Of a stretch of DNA of 64,000 nt, positions 18,507 to 28,629 are shown in pieces. The translations under genes and the position numbers were made by a program. How positions within the stretch are numbered: the first letter of the stretch is position 1; each line of letters starts with the position of its first letter. This stretch comes from Cytobacillus citreus (GTDB taxonomy: Bacteria; Bacillota; Bacilli; Bacillales; Cytobacillaceae): positions 186,001 through 250,000 of the forward strand of contig NZ_JAGYPM010000003.1 of NCBI RefSeq assembly GCF_018343665.1, in the 5' to 3' direction. The notes below the pieces were generated by a model. It worked only from the letters and a program-made list of their open reading frames with translations. It was not told the origin of the DNA and searched no databases.

Positions 18507-19342
18507 ATTTTTCCTCCGTATAGGCTTATAAGCTCTGATTCTTTCATAGTAAAGCTATGCTGATCTTCTGGAAATTCACCTAGCTTTACATCTGTCAAAT
18601 AGTTGTTTAGTCCCCGTAGAACTATTTCATTCACATTTTCATACTGTTTTACAAATTTCGGAACTCTTTCTACTCCATATGAGAGTACATCATGATAGAC
18701 AAGAACTTGTCCATCTGTATAAACACCGGCTCCAATTCCAATTGTCGGGATTGATATAGAGCCTGTTACAGCTTTTGCTAATTGCTTTGGTACACATTCT
18801 AAAACAAGTGCAAAAGCGCCTGCTTGCGCACATTTTTTTGCATCTTCCATTAATTTTTGAGCCGCTTCTGCATTTTTCCCTTGAACTTTATATCCCCCAA
18901 GAACAGCGACAGATTGTGGCGTAAGACCGAGATGGGCAACCACTGGGATTCCTGCCTTTGTCAACGCTCCGATATTAGCAATAATCATATCATCTGCTCC
19001 TTCAAGCTTCACTGCATGTGCACCTGTTTCTTGAATAAGCCTCGCTCCATTCAAAAGCGTTTCACGAACAGATAAGTGATAGCTCATAAATGGCATGTCG
19101 ACAACTATAAAAGTATCTGCAGCACCTCTTTTAACAGCCTTTCCGTGGTGAACCATGTCGTCCAATGTAACAGGTATAGTAGACTCATATCCTAGTACGA
19201 CCATTCCTAGTGAGTCACCGACAAGAATCATGTCTACACCAGACTTTTCAGCGAGCTTCGCTCCAGGGTAGTCATATGCCGTCAGCATAACGATCTTTTC
19301 CCCATTCTCTTTCATTTTCAAAAAATCTGTCGTTTGCTTCAT
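18503..19342 (-). CDS. panB: 3-methyl-2-oxobutanoate hydroxymethyltransferase
   Basis: The product has 279 residues from the ATG at 19342, with AAGGAGGA upstream; the longer frame to 19414 reads into a repeat. It makes ketopantoate using methylene-tetrahydrofolate, the first step of pantothenate synthesis. Family motifs: [14 protein letters not shown] at the N-terminus, [14 protein letters not shown], and the catalytic [11 protein letters not shown] region. The TIM-barrel length is typical (B. subtilis PanB 277). It leads the panBCD operon. Confidence 0.95.
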   Translation of the reverse strand: MKQTTDFLKMKENGEKIVMLTAYDYPGAKLAEKSGVDMILVGDSLGMVVLGYESTIPVTLDDMVHHGKAVKRGAADTFIVVDMPFMSYHLSVRETLLNGARLIQETGAHAVKLEGADDMIIANIGALTKAGIPVVAHLGLTPQSVAVLGGYKVQGKNAEAAQKLMEDAKKCAQAGAFALVLECVPKQLAKAVTGSISIPTIGIGAGVYTDGQVLVYHDVLSYGVERVPKFVKQYENVNEIVLRGLNNYLTDVKLGEFPEDQHSFTMKESELISLYGGKI

Positions 19343-19364
19343 CCTTAATCCTCCTTTTTTAAGA

Positions 19365-19490
19365 AAAGCGGAGAGCGCCTGCCTATCGGCGACAAGCATA
19401 AGACATGCCGGCAAGTATGTTGTTCTTTAACCTATTTTGACGGATTGGCTTATGGCCTCGAGCTGATGGCGCTCAGAGCTAGACAATAAG
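19365..19490 (+). repeat. Family-1 repeat, short form
   Basis: Order: AGAAAAGCGGAGAGCGCCTG, then CGACAAGCATAAGACATGCCG, a hairpin with TTCTTTAACC, GGATTGGCTTATGGCCTCGAG, and GGCGCTCAGAGCTAGACA. The TATG-type wording (CATAAGAC, TTATGGCC) matches the copies at 25473-25784. It lies between birA and panB, just upstream of panB. Confidence 0.7.
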
Positions 19491-19512
19491 GAAGAGGGTG
19501 ATAACAAAAATA

Positions 19513-19540
19513 AAAAATCCTTCTGAATGCAGAAGGATTC
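19513..19540 (-). terminator. Terminator in the birA-panB gap
   Basis: AATCCTTCTG pairs with CAGAAGGATT around a four-base loop (19516-19539), followed on the minus strand by TTTTTATTTTTG. It ends transcription coming from birA. Confidence 0.85.
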
Positions 19541-19795
19541 CGAATTTAGTCATTATTATGTCTCATCCCTCTGTCCCGGTCCATTTTTGGATCTAGGCAG
19601 AAAATCTTTATTTTTTTGGCGTATTTCTTCATGAATATTGCATCATAAAATCTCATATACAAAGCAATATTATAAAAATTCACCTTAAAAAACTCGGTGC
19701 AGTTCAGCTGATGATACTGCCCATTTGAAAAGCGCAAGCGCTAGACAAATAAATTATAACAAATTAATGATTAAACTGGCTACAAAAAATTTCAT

Positions 19796-20773
19796 TTATA
19801 GTTCAATATCTGCAGAATAGATATGATGAACTTTTCCTGAATCATCCTCAACTTTTAAGACGCCATCTTCTGTAATCCCAAGTGCCTTTCCATGAATACT
19901 ACCTGTAATCGTCCTCGCTGTAATGTATTTCCCAATGCTGATTGCGTAGCTTTCCCAAAGCAGCTTGATAGGATAAAATCCCTTCTCAAGATATAGAAAA
20001 TACAATTGCTCTAATTTTTGAAGAATCAATTTGATAAGATCTGCTCTTTGGAGTTTTTTATCACATTCAATTGAAAGTGAAGTAGCGATTGCTCTTAGGT
20101 CCTCAGGGTACTCTTCTACCTTCTGATTGACGTTAATCCCAATTCCGATAATTATTGAGGTAATCCGATCTGCATCAGCCTGAAGCTCTGTCAGTATCCC
20201 TGTTACCTTTTTTCCGTTTATCAAAATATCATTTGGCCATTTTATTTGCGGTGATAGTCCTGTAAAATCCTCTATTGCCTGAACAACTGCGACCGCAGTA
20301 ATTAAAGTAAGCTGCGGGGCTTTCGGTGGAGGAATATTTGGACGTAAAATGACGCTCATCCAAATCCCTGTATATTTTGGAGAGTGCCATCTGCGATCCA
20401 TCCGTCCTCTTCCTAAAAGTTGCTCCTCCGCAATGATGATGGTTCCCTCAGGTGCATCTTCATTTGCTAGACGATGAGCAATTTTTTGTGTTGAATCCAC
20501 AGTTTCCTCATAATGAATATCCCTGCCTAAAACCTTTGTCGGTAGTCCCAGTCTTACTTCATCTGCTGTAACACGTTCAGGAATCTTTATAATTTTATAC
20601 CCTTTCCTCCTTACAGCTTCTAGCTCAAATCCATCCTTACGCAATTCTTCTATATGCTTCCAGACAGCTGTTCTTGAGCAGCCAATAATATCAGCTAAAT
20701 GCTGTCCAGATAAATATTCAGCCTCATTATTTGTAAATGCATCTAGGAGCTTCTTTCTTAATTCAGATTGCAC
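19796..20773 (-). CDS. birA: Biotin protein ligase and biotin operon repressor
   Basis: The product has 325 residues from GTG 20773, the same length as B. subtilis BirA and with the matching N-terminus (M-S-LRK-L); an in-frame GTG at 20785 overlaps the AAAGGAG site. It attaches biotin to carboxylases and represses biotin genes. The N-terminal helix-turn-helix is present (about 15-65, GCSRTAVWKHIEEL). The catalytic domain has the GRGRMDRRWHSP loop and KWPNDILING with its lysine. The C-terminal SH3-like domain is intact. The start lies inside the end of cca. Confidence 0.93.
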   Translation of the reverse strand: MQSELRKKLLDAFTNNEAEYLSGQHLADIIGCSRTAVWKHIEELRKDGFELEAVRRKGYKIIKIPERVTADEVRLGLPTKVLGRDIHYEETVDSTQKIAHRLANEDAPEGTIIIAEEQLLGRGRMDRRWHSPKYTGIWMSVILRPNIPPPKAPQLTLITAVAVVQAIEDFTGLSPQIKWPNDILINGKKVTGILTELQADADRITSIIIGIGINVNQKVEEYPEDLRAIATSLSIECDKKLQRADLIKLILQKLEQLYFLYLEKGFYPIKLLWESYAISIGKYITARTITGSIHGKALGITEDGVLKVEDDSGKVHHIYSADIEL

Positions 20774-21957
20774 TTCAACAGCCACTCCTTTAATGAATCT
20801 CTTCGATTGTTAACCTGTTTGTATAATACTGCTTTTTCGGCTGCTTCCAACTTTTCTTTAATCCATGGTCCAGGACTCTTATGAAACCATTCTTGCAAAT
20901 CAGTTCCCGAAACCTGGAGCTCACTGCGCTGTTTAATAGGCAGTAAATCATATTGAGCCTTTAAGCGATTAAGATTTAGATCCACGCTTTGATTATGCAA
21001 AACATTCTTAATTCTTTCAGTACTGCTTATATACCCTTCACCAGCTTCAAACAAGTATTCTTCTATCCAATCATTGTCCACTCTATACTTTAGCCATTTT
21101 AATAATTGCCGTATTTTTTTTGTTTTTTTCACAGACAGCTTCCATAGTTTCAAAAATCCTTCTGACTCATGATCTTCTATTTCAAATATAAATAGAAGCA
21201 ACACCCACATTTCATCAACTGTTAGTTGGAAACAATCATATTGACCAATTTTTCGTAAACCTTCATTTCTTTGTTTCATGGCAGGCAAATATCTATACAA
21301 CTCTGTCTCAGCAAGTGCATAAAGAGCATTGATTCGATTTTTTCCAGCTAATAATTTTTCAAATTCCACTAGCTTTCTTTCTACAGATATCTTATCTAGG
21401 AGATGACTAGATGAAATGATAGCTTTTCTTGTTGTATCATCAATTTTAAAATCAAGTTGGCTATAAAATCGAACAGCGCGCATCATTCTTAATGCATCTT
21501 CTTGAAATCGATCTTCAGCATTTCCAACTGTTTTGATGACTCTTTCCTTTATCGCTTCTCTTCCTTGAAAAGGGTCAAAAAACTGCCCATGCTTATCCAT
21601 CGCGATGGCATTCATTGTAAAATCCCTTCGCTTTAAGTCTTCATTCAATGATCGAATAAATTGCACCTCTGTTGGCCGTCTGAAATCTATATATTCTGAT
21701 TCTGTTCGAAAAGTCGTGACCTCGTAAGGAACTCCATTAAATAATACGACAATTGTGCCATGCTCGATTCCAACATCTACAGTTCTTGAAAAGATTTCTT
21801 TTAATTCTTCTGGTGTGGCTGAGGTTGCAATATCGACATCAGCTATTTCTTTATGGAGAAGACAATCTCTGACAGAGCCTCCGACAAAATATGCTTCATA
21901 GCCGGCTTCTTCTATTTTCGATAATAGAGGAATAGCTTTTTGAAAAGCTTCCTTCAA
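20758..21957 (-). CDS. cca: CCA-adding tRNA nucleotidyltransferase
   Basis: The product has 399 residues; the start is TTG 21957 with AAGGTGAG upstream. It adds or repairs the CCA 3' end of tRNAs. The nucleotidyltransferase head has GGSVRD (26-31) and DVD (40-42, the metal-binding acids), then RRDFTMNAIA, the flexible neck, and the EDALRMMRAVRF motif. The C-terminal body and tail are helical. It ends inside birA with a 16-base overlap and begins one base after the bshA stop, so all are probably one transcript. Confidence 0.93.
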   Translation of the reverse strand: MKEAFQKAIPLLSKIEEAGYEAYFVGGSVRDCLLHKEIADVDIATSATPEELKEIFSRTVDVGIEHGTIVVLFNGVPYEVTTFRTESEYIDFRRPTEVQFIRSLNEDLKRRDFTMNAIAMDKHGQFFDPFQGREAIKERVIKTVGNAEDRFQEDALRMMRAVRFYSQLDFKIDDTTRKAIISSSHLLDKISVERKLVEFEKLLAGKNRINALYALAETELYRYLPAMKQRNEGLRKIGQYDCFQLTVDEMWVLLLFIFEIEDHESEGFLKLWKLSVKKTKKIRQLLKWLKYRVDNDWIEEYLFEAGEGYISSTERIKNVLHNQSVDLNLNRLKAQYDLLPIKQRSELQVSGTDLQEWFHKSPGPWIKEKLEAAEKAVLYKQVNNRRDSLKEWLLKCNLN

Positions 21958-21958
21958 T

Positions 21959-23098
21959 TTATCTCACCTTCTTTAAAAGCTTGTAATAAATATTTTCGTA
22001 TTGAGCGACAATAAGCTCAGATCGAAAGTTTTTGTAGGCAGATTTAACAGCCTCTGCAGAAAATTTTAGATGAAGTGCTTGATTAGAAAGCAGCGTAACC
22101 CCCTTTTCAACAATAATATCAATATCACCAAGTTCACAAAGGTACCCATTTTTTTCATGAGAAATGACTTCAGGAATTCCACCAATATTTGTCCCAATAC
22201 AAGGTACGCCGCATGCCATTGCTTCGAGGGCAACTAAGCCAAAACTTTCTTTTTCTGAAAGAAGGAGCATTAAATCACTAATTGAATATAATTCTTCAAG
22301 ATTATCTTGTTTCCCTAAAAATAGCACTTGTTCATTAATTCCTAATTCAGTTACAAGTCTGCACACTACAGATATTTCTGGTCCATCCCCAACAAGCAGA
22401 AGCTTTGCTGGAATCTTTTTTGCAATTTTAGCAAACGCCTTGACAACATCTTGAACTCTTTTTACCCCGCGAAAATTAGATACATGAATAACAACCTTTT
22501 CCTCGTCTTTAATCCCGTATTCTTCTCGCAAATAGTTAGAATTTGTTTGTCGATAAATCTGTTCATCAATAAAATTGTAAACAACCTCAATGGATTTTTC
22601 AGGTTTAATAACATCATATGTTTGAGTCGTCAATGAACTAGAGACAGCTGTTACAGCATCTGATTTTTCTATTCCAAAACGAATCGCATCGGTCAAGGAA
22701 GGATCATACCCTAGAACTGTAATATCCGTCCCATGTAAAGTTGTTACAATTTTTATATCCTTCTCGCTCATTTGTTTAGCCAAAATAGCGCAAACAGCAT
22801 GTGGAATAGCGTAATGGACATGAAGTAGATCAAGGTTTTCACGATTGATTACTTCCGCCATCTTGCTTGCAAGTGCAATATCGTAAGGTGGATACTGAAA
22901 AACTGAATATTGATTTACCTCCACTTGGTGATAGAAAATATTTGGGTGCATTTTATTCAAACGAAACGGAAGGCTTGATGAAATGAAATGAATCTCATGG
23001 CCTATTTCCGCTAGCTTTTTTCCTAATTCAGTTGCTATCGCTCCAGACCCTCCAACAGTAGGGTAACAAGTAATTCCAATTTTTAATTTTGTTTTCAT
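21959..23098 (-). CDS. bshA: Bacillithiol glycosyltransferase BshA (N-acetyl-alpha-D-glucosaminyl L-malate synthase)
   Basis: The product has 379 residues. This GT4 glycosyltransferase joins GlcNAc from UDP-GlcNAc to L-malate, the first step of bacillithiol synthesis. The N-terminal glycine-rich [12 protein letters not shown] loop, HVHYAIPHA, and the C-terminal [16 protein letters not shown] motif with the nucleotide-sugar glutamate are all present. Its ATG overlaps the bshB1 stop (ATGA). Being next to bshB1 strongly supports the assignment. Confidence 0.93.
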   Translation of the reverse strand: MKTKLKIGITCYPTVGGSGAIATELGKKLAEIGHEIHFISSSLPFRLNKMHPNIFYHQVEVNQYSVFQYPPYDIALASKMAEVINRENLDLLHVHYAIPHAVCAILAKQMSEKDIKIVTTLHGTDITVLGYDPSLTDAIRFGIEKSDAVTAVSSSLTTQTYDVIKPEKSIEVVYNFIDEQIYRQTNSNYLREEYGIKDEEKVVIHVSNFRGVKRVQDVVKAFAKIAKKIPAKLLLVGDGPEISVVCRLVTELGINEQVLFLGKQDNLEELYSISDLMLLLSEKESFGLVALEAMACGVPCIGTNIGGIPEVISHEKNGYLCELGDIDIIVEKGVTLLSNQALHLKFSAEAVKSAYKNFRSELIVAQYENIYYKLLKKVR

Positions 23099-23811
23099 TC
23101 TTTTTCTCCAAATAAACCAAGATTCATTAGCAATGGTTTTTTTTGCATAAAACCTTCTGCATATTTTACTTCTACTTCTTTACCAAATAATCTTTCTCTA
23201 GCCTCAATTGATTCAATATATCCATTTACTAATGGAGTATCTACTGCCTCATCAGCCTTTATAAATTGACTTTTATATGCCTGCAGACTTGCAATTTTTT
23301 TATCCATAAATTCTGATACATCTATAACGAAATCAGGTTTATGAAAACCATTAATCATATAAAAATAACAATTTTGCACACGATGAGGTTCGAAAACATC
23401 TTCTGTTTCAAATTTTTTAATGCCTGCTGAAAAAATAGCCTCTTCCACTAATCGTGCACAATTCCCATGATCAGGATGGCGATCTTCAAAATATGGAGCA
23501 AAGACTAGATTTGGACGATATTTACGAATTACATTAACAATTTTTTTTATGTATTCTTGATTCATGTAAAGCCCTCTATCTGGAAGACTTAGAGAGTCCC
23601 TTATATCTACTCCTAAAATTTCTGCTGCCTTTATTGCTTCGTTTTTACGAATTTCTACCGTTCCATTTGATGATAGCTCGGCATCGGTAAGATCGCAAAT
23701 ACCAATTCTTTTACCGTCTTTTGCAAACTTAGCAATGGATCCACCCATTCCAATTTCAACATCATCAGCATGTGCCCCGAAGGCAAGTATATCTAGCTTC
23801 AATTCACGCAT
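23095..23811 (-). CDS. bshB1: Bacillithiol biosynthesis deacetylase BshB1
   Basis: The product has 238 residues from ATG 23811, chosen because it gives the family N-terminus (a few residues before [11 protein letters not shown]); ATG 23832 is an alternative with a GGAG site. It removes the acetyl group from GlcNAc-malate. The LmbE/PIG-L zinc motif AHADD, the later HPDHGN motif and the closing region match the family. Its 5' end overlaps mgsA by 8 bases. It is followed directly by bshA. Confidence 0.92.
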   Translation of the reverse strand: MRELKLDILAFGAHADDVEIGMGGSIAKFAKDGKRIGICDLTDAELSSNGTVEIRKNEAIKAAEILGVDIRDSLSLPDRGLYMNQEYIKKIVNVIRKYRPNLVFAPYFEDRHPDHGNCARLVEEAIFSAGIKKFETEDVFEPHRVQNCYFYMINGFHKPDFVIDVSEFMDKKIASLQAYKSQFIKADEAVDTPLVNGYIESIEARERLFGKEVEVKYAEGFMQKKPLLMNLGLFGEKE

Positions 23812-24223
23812 CTTGATCACCGCTTTTTCCATACACAATCGTTCTCCAGGATAAGTCCCCTCGTTCAAGCCCCTTTATGATAATTTCAGCAGTACCCATA
23901 TTTGTAGCTAAAGGAACTGAGTAAACATCGCATAATCGGATTAATGCTGTGACATCTGGTTCATGCGGCTGAGCGGTTAAAGGGTCTCGAAAAAAAATAA
24001 CAATGTCCATTTTGTTATTTGCCACATATGCACCAATCTCCTGATCCCCACCATATGGACCAGATTGAAAACGGTGAACAGAAAGACCCGTTTCATTCAT
24101 TATTCTAGTCCCTGTCGTACCAGTTGCGAATAGATTATGTTCAGCCAAGATATCTTTATAGGCAGTCACAAAGCCGACAAGAGCATCTTTTTTCTTATCA
24201 TGTGCAATCAATGCAATATTCAT
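23804..24223 (-). CDS. mgsA: Methylglyoxal synthase
   Basis: The product has 139 residues from ATG 24223, with GAGGCGAT upstream. It turns dihydroxyacetone phosphate into methylglyoxal and phosphate. Family features: [10 protein letters not shown] at the start, TGTTGT phosphate loop (34-39), GGDQ with catalytic Asp60, FFRDPL (77-82) and HEPD with His87 and Asp90. It is embedded between dapB and bshB1 as in other Bacillaceae; bacillithiol is used to detoxify methylglyoxal, which may explain the linkage. Confidence 0.94.
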   Translation of the reverse strand: MNIALIAHDKKKDALVGFVTAYKDILAEHNLFATGTTGTRIMNETGLSVHRFQSGPYGGDQEIGAYVANNKMDIVIFFRDPLTAQPHEPDVTALIRLCDVYSVPLATNMGTAEIIIKGLERGDLSWRTIVYGKSGDQDA

Positions 24224-24233
24224 CTTATCGCCT

Positions 24234-25034
24234 CTATTCCAAAATATTTTCAAGCCCATATACAAGAGTATCAATTTTCAATACAGTATCTAAAGCTAAC
24301 TTCACACCAGACATAAAGGATTGACGATTATACGAGTCATGTCGAATCGATAATGTTTGTCCTTCTGAGCCAAACATAACCTGCTGATGAGCAATTAATC
24401 CAGGTAATCTGACAGAATGAATATGCATTCCTTCATACTCTGCCCCTCTTGCCCCTGTAATGACTTCTTTTTCATCTGGATGTCCCTGTTTTTTTACTTT
24501 TCGTACATCTGCGATCATTTCCGCTGTTTTTACAGCTGTACCTGAAGGAGCATCTAGCTTCTGATCATGATGCAACTCAATAATTTCAACATCATTAAAA
24601 TATTTACCTGCCATTTGAGCAAATTTCATCATAAGAACGGCTCCTATGGCAAAGTTTGGTGCGATGATACAGCCAATTTCTTTTTCACGACAAATAGAGT
24701 TAAGTTCCAATAGATTCTCTTTAGAAAAACCAGTTGTTCCAACTACTGGCCTGACGCCATACTCCAATGCTGTTTTCGTATGAAACATACCATGTTCTGG
24801 TGTCGTTAAATCTATAAGCACATCAGCCTTTGTCTCACGAAAACATTTTGCTATATCCGAATAAATCGGTATTTCTAAACCAAAGAAGCCCTCTACTTCA
24901 CTTAATAATCTACCATCATATTTATGATCAACAACAGCAATTAAATGGTAATTTTCCGTCTGTTGTACAAGCTTAACAGCCTCTCTACCCATTCGTCCTC
25001 TTGGACCAGCGATAACGACATTAATTTTTCCCAT
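24234..25034 (-). CDS. dapB: 4-hydroxy-tetrahydrodipicolinate reductase
   Basis: The product has 266 residues from ATG 25034, with AAAGGAG upstream. It reduces 4-hydroxy-tetrahydrodipicolinate with NAD(P)H in lysine, diaminopimelate and dipicolinate synthesis. The Rossmann motif GPRGRMG (10-16), the [15 protein letters not shown] motif with His155, His156, Lys159 and Ser164-Gly-Thr are visible. It lies 13 bases after ypjD and before mgsA, in one probable operon down to cca and birA. Confidence 0.94.
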   Translation of the reverse strand: MGKINVVIAGPRGRMGREAVKLVQQTENYHLIAVVDHKYDGRLLSEVEGFFGLEIPIYSDIAKCFRETKADVLIDLTTPEHGMFHTKTALEYGVRPVVGTTGFSKENLLELNSICREKEIGCIIAPNFAIGAVLMMKFAQMAGKYFNDVEIIELHHDQKLDAPSGTAVKTAEMIADVRKVKKQGHPDEKEVITGARGAEYEGMHIHSVRLPGLIAHQQVMFGSEGQTLSIRHDSYNRQSFMSGVKLALDTVLKIDTLVYGLENILE

Positions 25035-25047
25035 ATCAGCTTCTCCT

Positions 25048-25377
25048 TTATTCCTCGATTCTTGTCCATCGATCTTTATCACGAGTGTTGAATTTTTTCA
25101 TGACAATGTCATGAGCCTCTTCTAAGTTAATATTTAATGAATTGGCTAAGCAAATAAGGACAAATAGCATATCACCCATTTCCTCTTCAATCGCCTTCTC
25201 CGTTTCTGTCTCTTTCTTCGGCTTCTCCCCAAATTGATGGTTAACCTCTCGAGCAAGCTCTCCTAATTCTTCTGTCAATCTCGCAAGCATTGCCAATGGG
25301 CTAAAATAACCTTCTTTAAATTGGCTAATATAAGCATCTACTTCCGCTTGAAGCTCTATCATTGTTTTATGTGACAT
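25048..25377 (-). CDS. ypjD: MazG-like nucleotide pyrophosphohydrolase YpjD
   Basis: The product has 109 residues from ATG 25377, behind AAGGGTG; an in-frame TTG two codons earlier is possible. It is an all-alpha MazG-type NTP pyrophosphohydrolase. The metal-binding EExGE...E-E-GD pattern is visible as [11 protein letters not shown] followed by EEEMGDMLF. The family removes unwanted nucleoside triphosphates; the natural substrate of YpjD is not known. It leads the dapB-mgsA-bsh group. Confidence 0.88.
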   Translation of the reverse strand: MSHKTMIELQAEVDAYISQFKEGYFSPLAMLARLTEELGELAREVNHQFGEKPKKETETEKAIEEEMGDMLFVLICLANSLNINLEEAHDIVMKKFNTRDKDRWTRIEE

Positions 25378-25472
25378 TTTCAATTACACCCTTTCCAAAA
25401 ATAAAACAATTAAAACACCATCATTCTTTCATGTTAGCTAAACAAATGCCCATTGACAAACATTTTTTATCA

Positions 25473-25595
25473 GAAAAGCGGAAGTGCCTTGTTCAGGGGC
25501 GACAAGCATAAGACGAGCCGACAGGAAGGTTGGGCTTTAACCTTCATGTTGGATTGGCTTATGACCTCGAGCCCCTAGGCGCTGGAGCTGGACAT
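25473..25595 (+). repeat. Family-1 repeat, first unit of a tandem pair
   Basis: It starts AGAAAAGCGGAAGTGCCTTG and ends GGCGCTGGAGCTGGACAT. It is followed directly by a second unit with only a few changes; the period is 123 bases. The pair fills most of the space between ypjD and the yitT-like gene. Confidence 0.85.
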
Positions 25596-25784
25596 AGAAA
25601 AGCGGAAGTGCCTTGTTCTGGGGCGACAAGCATAAGACGAGCCGACAGGAAGGTTGGGTTTTAACCTTCATGTTGGATTGGGTTATGACCTCGAGCCCCT
25701 AGGCGCTGGCCGACTAAAAACGCCACGTCCTGTGGAACGTCGGCACTAGTACGTCCTGTACGTCGGAGCTAGACAAAGTAAAGC
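25596..25784 (+). repeat. Family-1 repeat, second unit of a tandem pair plus palindromic modules
   Basis: The first 110 bases repeat 25473-25595 nearly perfectly. At GGCGCTGG it then switches to CGACTAAAAACGCCACGTCC and the CACTAGTACGTCCTGTACG module, ending GGAGCTAGACA. The frames over it are not coding. Confidence 0.85.
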
Positions 25785-25880
25785 GGAAACCCTTTAATCT
25801 ATCACCCGAAACTCTCTTGACTTTATCCACTATAAACAGGCACAATTATTTAAGTGAAATTTAGGAAGCGGAGGATTTTT

Positions 25881-26741
25881 ATGAAATTAAAAAATATATT
25901 ATATATCCTGTTAGGGTCAGCTATTTTTTCCTTTGGAATTGTCCATTTTAATATGCAAAATAATTTAGCTGAAGGTGGCTTTACAGGAATTACACTTCTT
26001 CTCTATTTTCTTTTTAATTGGGATCCTTCCTATACAAACTTATTGTTAAACATACCACTTTTCCTAGTAGGGTGGAAATTACTTGGGAGAAATTCTTTTT
26101 TATATACAATCCTTGGGACGGTAAGCGTATCGGTCTTCCTTTGGATTTTTCAGCGCTTTCAAATACATATGCCGTTAAATGAAGATTTAACATTAGCTGC
26201 ATTATTTGCGGGCGTTTTTATTGGAACAGGATTAGGAATTATTTTTCGCTTTGGAGGGACAACTGGAGGCGTCGATATAATAGCAAGATTAGTGAACAAA
26301 TATGCAGGAATAAGCATGGGAAGAACAATGTTCATGTTCGATGCAGTTGTCATTATCCTATCTTTAATTTTTTACTTATCATATAAGGAAGCTATGTATA
26401 CACTTGTTGCTGTATTTGTTGGTGCTCGGGTAATTGATTTCATGCAGGAAGGCGCCTATTCCGCTAGAGGTGCGATGATTATTTCAGATTTGAATGATGA
26501 AATTGCCTCGAAGATCATGAATGAAATGGAACGAGGAGTAACTGTATTAAAGGGCTATGGCTCATTTACAAAAAAGGAAAGAGAAGTATTATATTGCGTT
26601 GTCGGAAAAAATGAAATTGTTCGTTTAAAAAATGTCATTACTTCCGTTGACCCGCACGCATTCGTTTCAGTCACGATCGTGCATGATGTTCTTGGAGAAG
26701 GCTTCACATTAGACGAAAATAAAAAGCCGCTTGAACTATAA
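25881..26741 (+). CDS. YitT family membrane protein
   Basis: The product has 286 residues from ATG 25881, with GGAGGA upstream; the in-frame earlier start is not supported. The N-terminal half has five to six membrane segments (about 1-195), with LAEGGFTGITLLLYF and GGTTGGVDIIARL, family signatures. The C-terminal 80-90 residues form a cytoplasmic DUF2179 domain, with RGVTVLKGYGSFT. Homologues include B. subtilis YitT and YpjC; ypjC lies in this position, so orthology is likely. The transported or sensed molecule is unknown. It is on the opposite strand from its neighbours. Confidence 0.85.
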   Translation: MKLKNILYILLGSAIFSFGIVHFNMQNNLAEGGFTGITLLLYFLFNWDPSYTNLLLNIPLFLVGWKLLGRNSFLYTILGTVSVSVFLWIFQRFQIHMPLNEDLTLAALFAGVFIGTGLGIIFRFGGTTGGVDIIARLVNKYAGISMGRTMFMFDAVVIILSLIFYLSYKEAMYTLVAVFVGARVIDFMQEGAYSARGAMIISDLNDEIASKIMNEMERGVTVLKGYGSFTKKEREVLYCVVGKNEIVRLKNVITSVDPHAFVSVTIVHDVLGEGFTLDENKKPLEL

Positions 26742-26827
26742 ATGAATCTTTCATCAGCGGGGGGATCTTTTTCTTCCACAATTAAGCGGAAGACCTACTT
26801 CCCGTTAATCTTCAATAAAAAACATTT

Positions 26828-26862
26828 AAAGGTGCCTATCAAAATGAATGATAGGCACCTTT
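26828..26862. terminator. Bidirectional hairpin between the YitT-like gene and the Zn-peptidase
   Basis: AAAGGTGCCTATCA at 26828 pairs perfectly with TGATAGGCACCTTT ending at 26862. The genes on both sides converge on it. Confidence 0.8.
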
Positions 26863-26872
26863 ATAAAAAAAT

Positions 26873-26905
26873 GGCTATGTTAAACTTCCCTGTTGATTTC
26901 CGCAA
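26873..26905 (+). repeat. Truncated family-2 (MITE-like) end
   Basis: TGGCTATGTTAAACTTCCC followed by TGTTGATTTCCGC matches the left end of the 13151-13339 element with two or three changes, then the match stops. No right end is present. Confidence 0.7.
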
Positions 26906-26979
26906 GAAAGGTAAATAGCTTTCTGAGAGGCTTGTCTACTTCTATGCCTAAGGCTAAGTAAGAAGTTTACGTTTTCTAT

Positions 26980-27654
26980 CTATTCTCGTCTTTGCTTGTA
27001 GATAAGTATAAGTCGAAGTAATTCCAATACTGCTACAGCTGCTGCGGCTACATATGTCAATGCAGCTGCGTTTAAAACCTTTCTTGTTTCCTTTTCTTCA
27101 TCATCCCTGATCACCCCAAGAGCAATTACTTGATCCATTGCCCTATTGGATGCATTGAATTCAACTGGTAAAGTAACAAGTTGAAAAATAACGGCAGAAG
27201 CCATAAAAATAATACCTAGAAGAAGCAATCCATTCATTCCAGCAAGCATACCAATTAAAATTAATATCCAAGAAACATTAGATCCTAAATTGGCTACTGG
27301 AACAAGTGAATGACGGAAACGTAAAAATGCATAATCTTGTTGATCTTGAATAGCATGGCCTACTTCATGAGCAGCTATCGCAGCTGCAGCTACCGAATGT
27401 CCATGATAGTTGCTTGATGATAGCCTTACTGTTTTTGAACGGGGATCATAATGATCTGTTAAATGTCCACGTGTTTCTTCAATTCCTACATGATATAAAC
27501 CATTGGCATCAAGAATTCTTCTTGCAACCTCTGCTCCTCTCATATGTGAAGAAGATGGTACTTTTGAATATTTTACATAAGAACCTTTTACTCTCATTTG
27601 CGCCCAAATTGGCACTATCATAATGATGATAAAATAAATTAGATATCCTCCCAT
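26980..27654 (-). CDS. Zinc metallopeptidase, YugP type
   Basis: The product has 224 residues from ATG 27654, with AAAGGAGGT upstream; the longer frame to 27750 is not supported. It is a membrane-bound peptidase of the neutral zinc metallopeptidase family 2 type. It has an N-terminal membrane helix (3-18), the zinc motif HEVGH (96-100) and two to three further membrane segments (about 125-165 and 195-220). The substrate is unknown. It follows ypjB by 92 bases on the same strand. Confidence 0.85.
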   Translation of the reverse strand: MGGYLIYFIIIMIVPIWAQMRVKGSYVKYSKVPSSSHMRGAEVARRILDANGLYHVGIEETRGHLTDHYDPRSKTVRLSSSNYHGHSVAAAAIAAHEVGHAIQDQQDYAFLRFRHSLVPVANLGSNVSWILILIGMLAGMNGLLLLGIIFMASAVIFQLVTLPVEFNASNRAMDQVIALGVIRDDEEKETRKVLNAAALTYVAAAAVAVLELLRLILIYKQRRE

Positions 27655-27746
27655 TTTTGTACCTCCTTTACTGCGGTCTTTAGAAGGACACCGGAAATGG
27701 TGTAAAGCGTTATTTAACTTAATTCTATTTATAATAATGGATATCG

Positions 27747-28541
27747 TCAATCTTTTTGCCTTTTAGAAATATTTTTTTCAGCTTGTTGAGCCCCTTTGTA
27801 TTTTCTCCAACCAACATAGGATAATGTAAGAATAATAATACTCCCAGTAGAAATTATTACCCACCATAAAGATGGATCAGCTTCGTCATCAGTCATTTCA
27901 TCGAATAATAGCTGCAAATCTGCTTCTAATGCCTCAAGCTCCTTTTGTGTCGTTGATTCTTCTAAAACTTGGTTGCGATATTTATCGATGACCTCAATAC
28001 GCGCATCCAATTTTTGGATTCTCTCAATATCAACATTTATTTTCATACTAGGGTAGATTACATCATACAAAGATAAAAAACTGTTCAAATTTTCATTGAA
28101 TCGTTCCTTTTCGCCTGCATATGCAGCATCCTTCACTTGATTAAATGCATTCATGATCGGAGATTCCATCTCTGTCCACAACGGCTGATATGGAGACGTA
28201 ACGGCATCCATAACAAGTCTAAACTTTGTAACACGATTTATTTTCTCTTCATGATTCAATGTTGCGTTTGCTGTTGCTTGAACAGCTTCATCATGTGAGA
28301 TCGAAACGATCCTCAATTCATCAACAGTGAAGGATCTGCCTTTTCCTGAAACTGTTACAAATTGTTCCGAAAAATAATCAAGCAGCTTTTTAGCATCCTC
28401 ATATCGATGTAGCTTGACCATTTGTAATGCTTCATTTGATAATTGATCCAATTTATCTACAGGTGAGGTTTCATCTGCATTTACTGATATGGGCAATAAT
28501 AGAAAAAACATTATAATTGTCATAAATAGTCTTGCTTTCAT
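27747..28541 (-). CDS. ypjB: Sporulation protein YpjB
   Basis: The product has 264 residues, with GAGGGGGG upstream of the ATG. It has a signal peptide (about 1-23), a helical outside domain (about 30-215) and one C-terminal membrane helix (about 222-242) followed by a basic tail. It matches the YpjB family, linked to sporulation in Bacillus by expression and annotation; the molecular role is unknown to me. Confidence 0.85.
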   Translation of the reverse strand: MKARLFMTIIMFFLLLPISVNADETSPVDKLDQLSNEALQMVKLHRYEDAKKLLDYFSEQFVTVSGKGRSFTVDELRIVSISHDEAVQATANATLNHEEKINRVTKFRLVMDAVTSPYQPLWTEMESPIMNAFNQVKDAAYAGEKERFNENLNSFLSLYDVIYPSMKINVDIERIQKLDARIEVIDKYRNQVLEESTTQKELEALEADLQLLFDEMTDDEADPSLWWVIISTGSIIILTLSYVGWRKYKGAQQAEKNISKRQKD

Positions 28542-28629
28542 TCTTGTCCCCCCTCAAATTACTATTAAATATGTATGAGAGAGTGGACAAGGTTAGACCA
28601 GAAAATAAGACCTTGGATTATCTATTCAT

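Noticed and set aside
25473-25784. CRISPR array
   Set aside because: There are only two units of 123 bases with no spacer structure and no cas genes nearby.
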